From NCBI GenBank assembly GCA_937863385.1, contig CALMBW010000018.1:271580-335579 (forward strand): DNA of 64,000 nucleotides, written 5' to 3'. How positions within the stretch are numbered: the stretch's first letter is position 1; each line of letters begins with the position of its first letter. A model generated the notes under the pieces. That model saw only the letters and a program-made list of their open reading frames with translations, was not told where the DNA came from and ran no database searches. This document shows, piece by piece, positions 62,762-64,000 of the stretch. This DNA comes from an uncultured Actinomycetes bacterium. Its GTDB lineage: Bacteria > Actinomycetota > CADDZG01 > WHSQ01. The position numbers and the translations under genes are program-made.

Positions 62762-63331
62762 ATGCCATTAGGCAGCGACTTCGAAAGAGCCCTGCAAGCC
62801 GCAAGATCTGGAGACGAGTGGGCCTGGCGCCGTCTTTATGAAGACCTGGCTCCAACCGTTCTCCGCTACCTGCGCGCTCGAGGGGCCATCGACCCTGAAG
62901 ACCTCACGGGCGACGTATTCCTGCTTGTCGTACGAAGATTGCATCAGTTCCAAGGCGGCGAGTCAGAGTTCCGCGCCTGGGTGATCACGATCGCCCATCA
63001 CCGCTGTATCGACGCATTCCGTTCGCGCGAACGACGACCGGCAGACCCCCTCGATACCGACATCCTGACGTCTATTGCGGGAGCCACAGACGTCGAACAC
63101 GAAGCTCTCGAAGATCTGACCACAAGAAGTCTCATCAGCTCCCTGAACGAGCTCTCCCCGGACCAGAGAGACATCCTCTTCCTTCGGATCCTGGCAGGCC
63201 TCAGCATCGCCGAAGTAGCTACTGCGACAGGCAAGTCCCCCGGTGCCGTTAAGTCTCTTCAGGCCCGAGCTGTCGGCGCACTCCGGCGCAACCTCCCCAA
63301 AGCGATAACCGACGGAAAGGCCGTTTCCTGA
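62762..63331 (+). CDS. ECF-type RNA polymerase sigma factor
   Basis: The 189-residue product has sigma region 2 (WRRLYEDLAPTVLRYLRARGAIDPEDLTGDVFL and FRAWVITIAHHRCIDAFRSRERR) and region 4 (LNELSPDQRDILFLRILAGLSIAEVATATGKSPGAVKSLQARAVGAL), typical of the ECF group. The linker is short. AAGGA precedes the ATG. It overlaps the next gene by one base (TGATG), so the partner protein is probably co-translated and may control it. Confidence 0.88.
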   Translation: MPLGSDFERALQAARSGDEWAWRRLYEDLAPTVLRYLRARGAIDPEDLTGDVFLLVVRRLHQFQGGESEFRAWVITIAHHRCIDAFRSRERRPADPLDTDILTSIAGATDVEHEALEDLTTRSLISSLNELSPDQRDILFLRILAGLSIAEVATATGKSPGAVKSLQARAVGALRRNLPKAITDGKAVS

Positions 63332-64000
63332 TGGGCGGCCGCGTCGTTCCTATAGTAGAGATGACCCACGCAAAGGCACTAGACGCCCGACTCGAACTGC
63401 TCTTGGCCGGTGAGGAACCGCTTGCGGATCCCCTGGACCAAGATCTATCGACGTTGATCACGCAGATCGACGAACTGGTGCCCATGCCGGTCATCACGCC
63501 AGAGATGGCCAACGTCCAGATCGCCAAGATCGTAGAGAGCGCCGCCGCCCTAAGGTCCGACATCGCACCGCTACAACGCCCCTCGCGGCCCGGATGGCGA
63601 GCCCGGCTGAGCGCACTCTCGGCCATCCCAGCAAGAAAGGTCGCGGCGGCCAGCCTGTCACTGTCCGCCACATTCTCGGGACTGGCCTACGCAGGAGTAC
63701 TCCCCGAGCCGCTTCAGCGAGCTGCAGCCAACGTTGCTCGCGTCGTAGGGATCGAGCTACCTCACCCCGACGATACAGAGGATGCCAACCCCGGGTCGGG
63801 GAAAACCGATGACTCCGAGAGCCCTGCGGGAGTCGACGATTCCACGATCGAGGGCAGCAACCCCAGCCAAGGCGATGGGAGCCCCAGCGACGAACGACGC
63901 GGCTCGGATGAGACCCAGCCGGGCTCCGGGTCAGACGAAGCTTCCGACGATGACGGTGACGACGAGCCGGGCTCCGGGTCAGACGAAGCTTCCGACGATG
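63331..64000 (+). CDS. Putative sigma-partner protein with acidic repeats (partial)
   Basis: The frame starts at ATG 63331 (or 63361) and runs off the right edge after at least 223 codons. The N-terminal half has no zinc-binding HxxxCxxC of a classical anti-sigma factor. A weakly hydrophobic segment (AAASLSLSATFSGLAYAGVLPE, about 110-131) could be a membrane helix, followed by an Asp/Ser/Gly-rich tail with a 16-residue repeat (PGSGSDEASDDDGDDE). Its coupling to the ECF gene suggests a regulator, but I do not recognise the family. The C-terminus is missing. Confidence 0.5.
   Translation, partial: MGGRVVPIVEMTHAKALDARLELLLAGEEPLADPLDQDLSTLITQIDELVPMPVITPEMANVQIAKIVESAAALRSDIAPLQRPSRPGWRARLSALSAIPARKVAAASLSLSATFSGLAYAGVLPEPLQRAAANVARVVGIELPHPDDTEDANPGSGKTDDSESPAGVDDSTIEGSNPSQGDGSPSDERRGSDETQPGSGSDEASDDDGDDEPGSGSDEASDD
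63917..64000 (+). repeat. 48-bp tandem repeat, cut by window edge
   Basis: The sequence from 63917 recurs from 63965 with a 48-base period and no mismatch over the visible 36 bases of the second copy. In frame it repeats 16 residues of an acidic tail. The array continues beyond the window, so copy number is unknown. Confidence 0.85.

Overview
The window looks like a chromosomal segment of a high-GC Gram-positive (Actinomycetota), probably an uncultivated, deep-branching lineage. Supporting signs are GC-rich coding with GTG/TTG starts, a WhiG-type sigma factor beside rpsB-tsf-pyrH-frr, the actinobacterial markers DUF2469, DUF2332 and a bL37-like 25-codon ribosomal gene, the actinobacterial type of SerC, and GatCAB with no glnS in view. 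The class cannot be resolved from this sequence alone.

Layout. 1-17.7 kb is a nearly unbroken minus-strand translation/RNA-processing superoperon, read right to left: rimP-nusA-infB-DUF503-rbfA-nrnA-truB-ribF, then (after a plus-strand insert of a MOSC protein and a two-gene ABC exporter) rpsO-pnp-M16 peptidase-dapB-lipoprotein-dapA-RNase J (cut by the left edge). 17.9-25.4 kb holds bL37 (plus strand) and rpsB-tsf-pyrH-frr-cdsA-dxr-rseP-ispG, a mix of ribosome, phospholipid and MEP isoprenoid genes. 25.4-32.3 kb holds a WhiG/FliA-type sigma factor, XerC, a membrane GGDEF-EAL protein and a CDF cation transporter, plus two small plus-strand genes. 32.4-41.9 kb holds dprA-comM, a secreted protein, echA-yraN-DUF2469-rnhB, two lepB paralogues, rplS, tRNA-Glu(CTC), tRNA-Gln(CTG) and gltX. 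42-56.4 kb holds a GGDEF/HD-GYP protein, ilvE, serA, DUF2332, serC, an aspartate-type aminotransferase, two secreted LVIVD-repeat proteins, an SRPBCC protein and gatC-gatA-gatB. 56.5-64 kb is accessory: a bacterial PH/SHOCT membrane protein, a secreted S45 (penicillin acylase-type) Ntn hydrolase behind a double palindrome, an alpha/beta hydrolase, a tiny membrane protein, a class I cyclic-di-GMP riboswitch in front of an extremely Asp-rich secreted protein, an ECF sigma factor and an acidic repeat protein that runs off the right edge.

How it fits together. Most of the window is housekeeping. The part that stands out is a cyclic-di-GMP theme: two membrane-bound turnover enzymes (27.2-29.8 and 42.0-44.0 kb), a WhiG-type sigma factor (a family whose Streptomyces member is gated by c-di-GMP through the anti-sigma RsiG), and a canonical GEMM-I riboswitch at 61660-61749 whose closing stem contains the Shine-Dalgarno of the Asp-rich gene. 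Other regulatory structures read directly from the DNA are a 10-bp stem that masks the pnp ribosome-binding site, twin operator-like sites between a LuxR-type HTH gene and the MOSC gene, and twin 12-bp palindromes ahead of the acylase.
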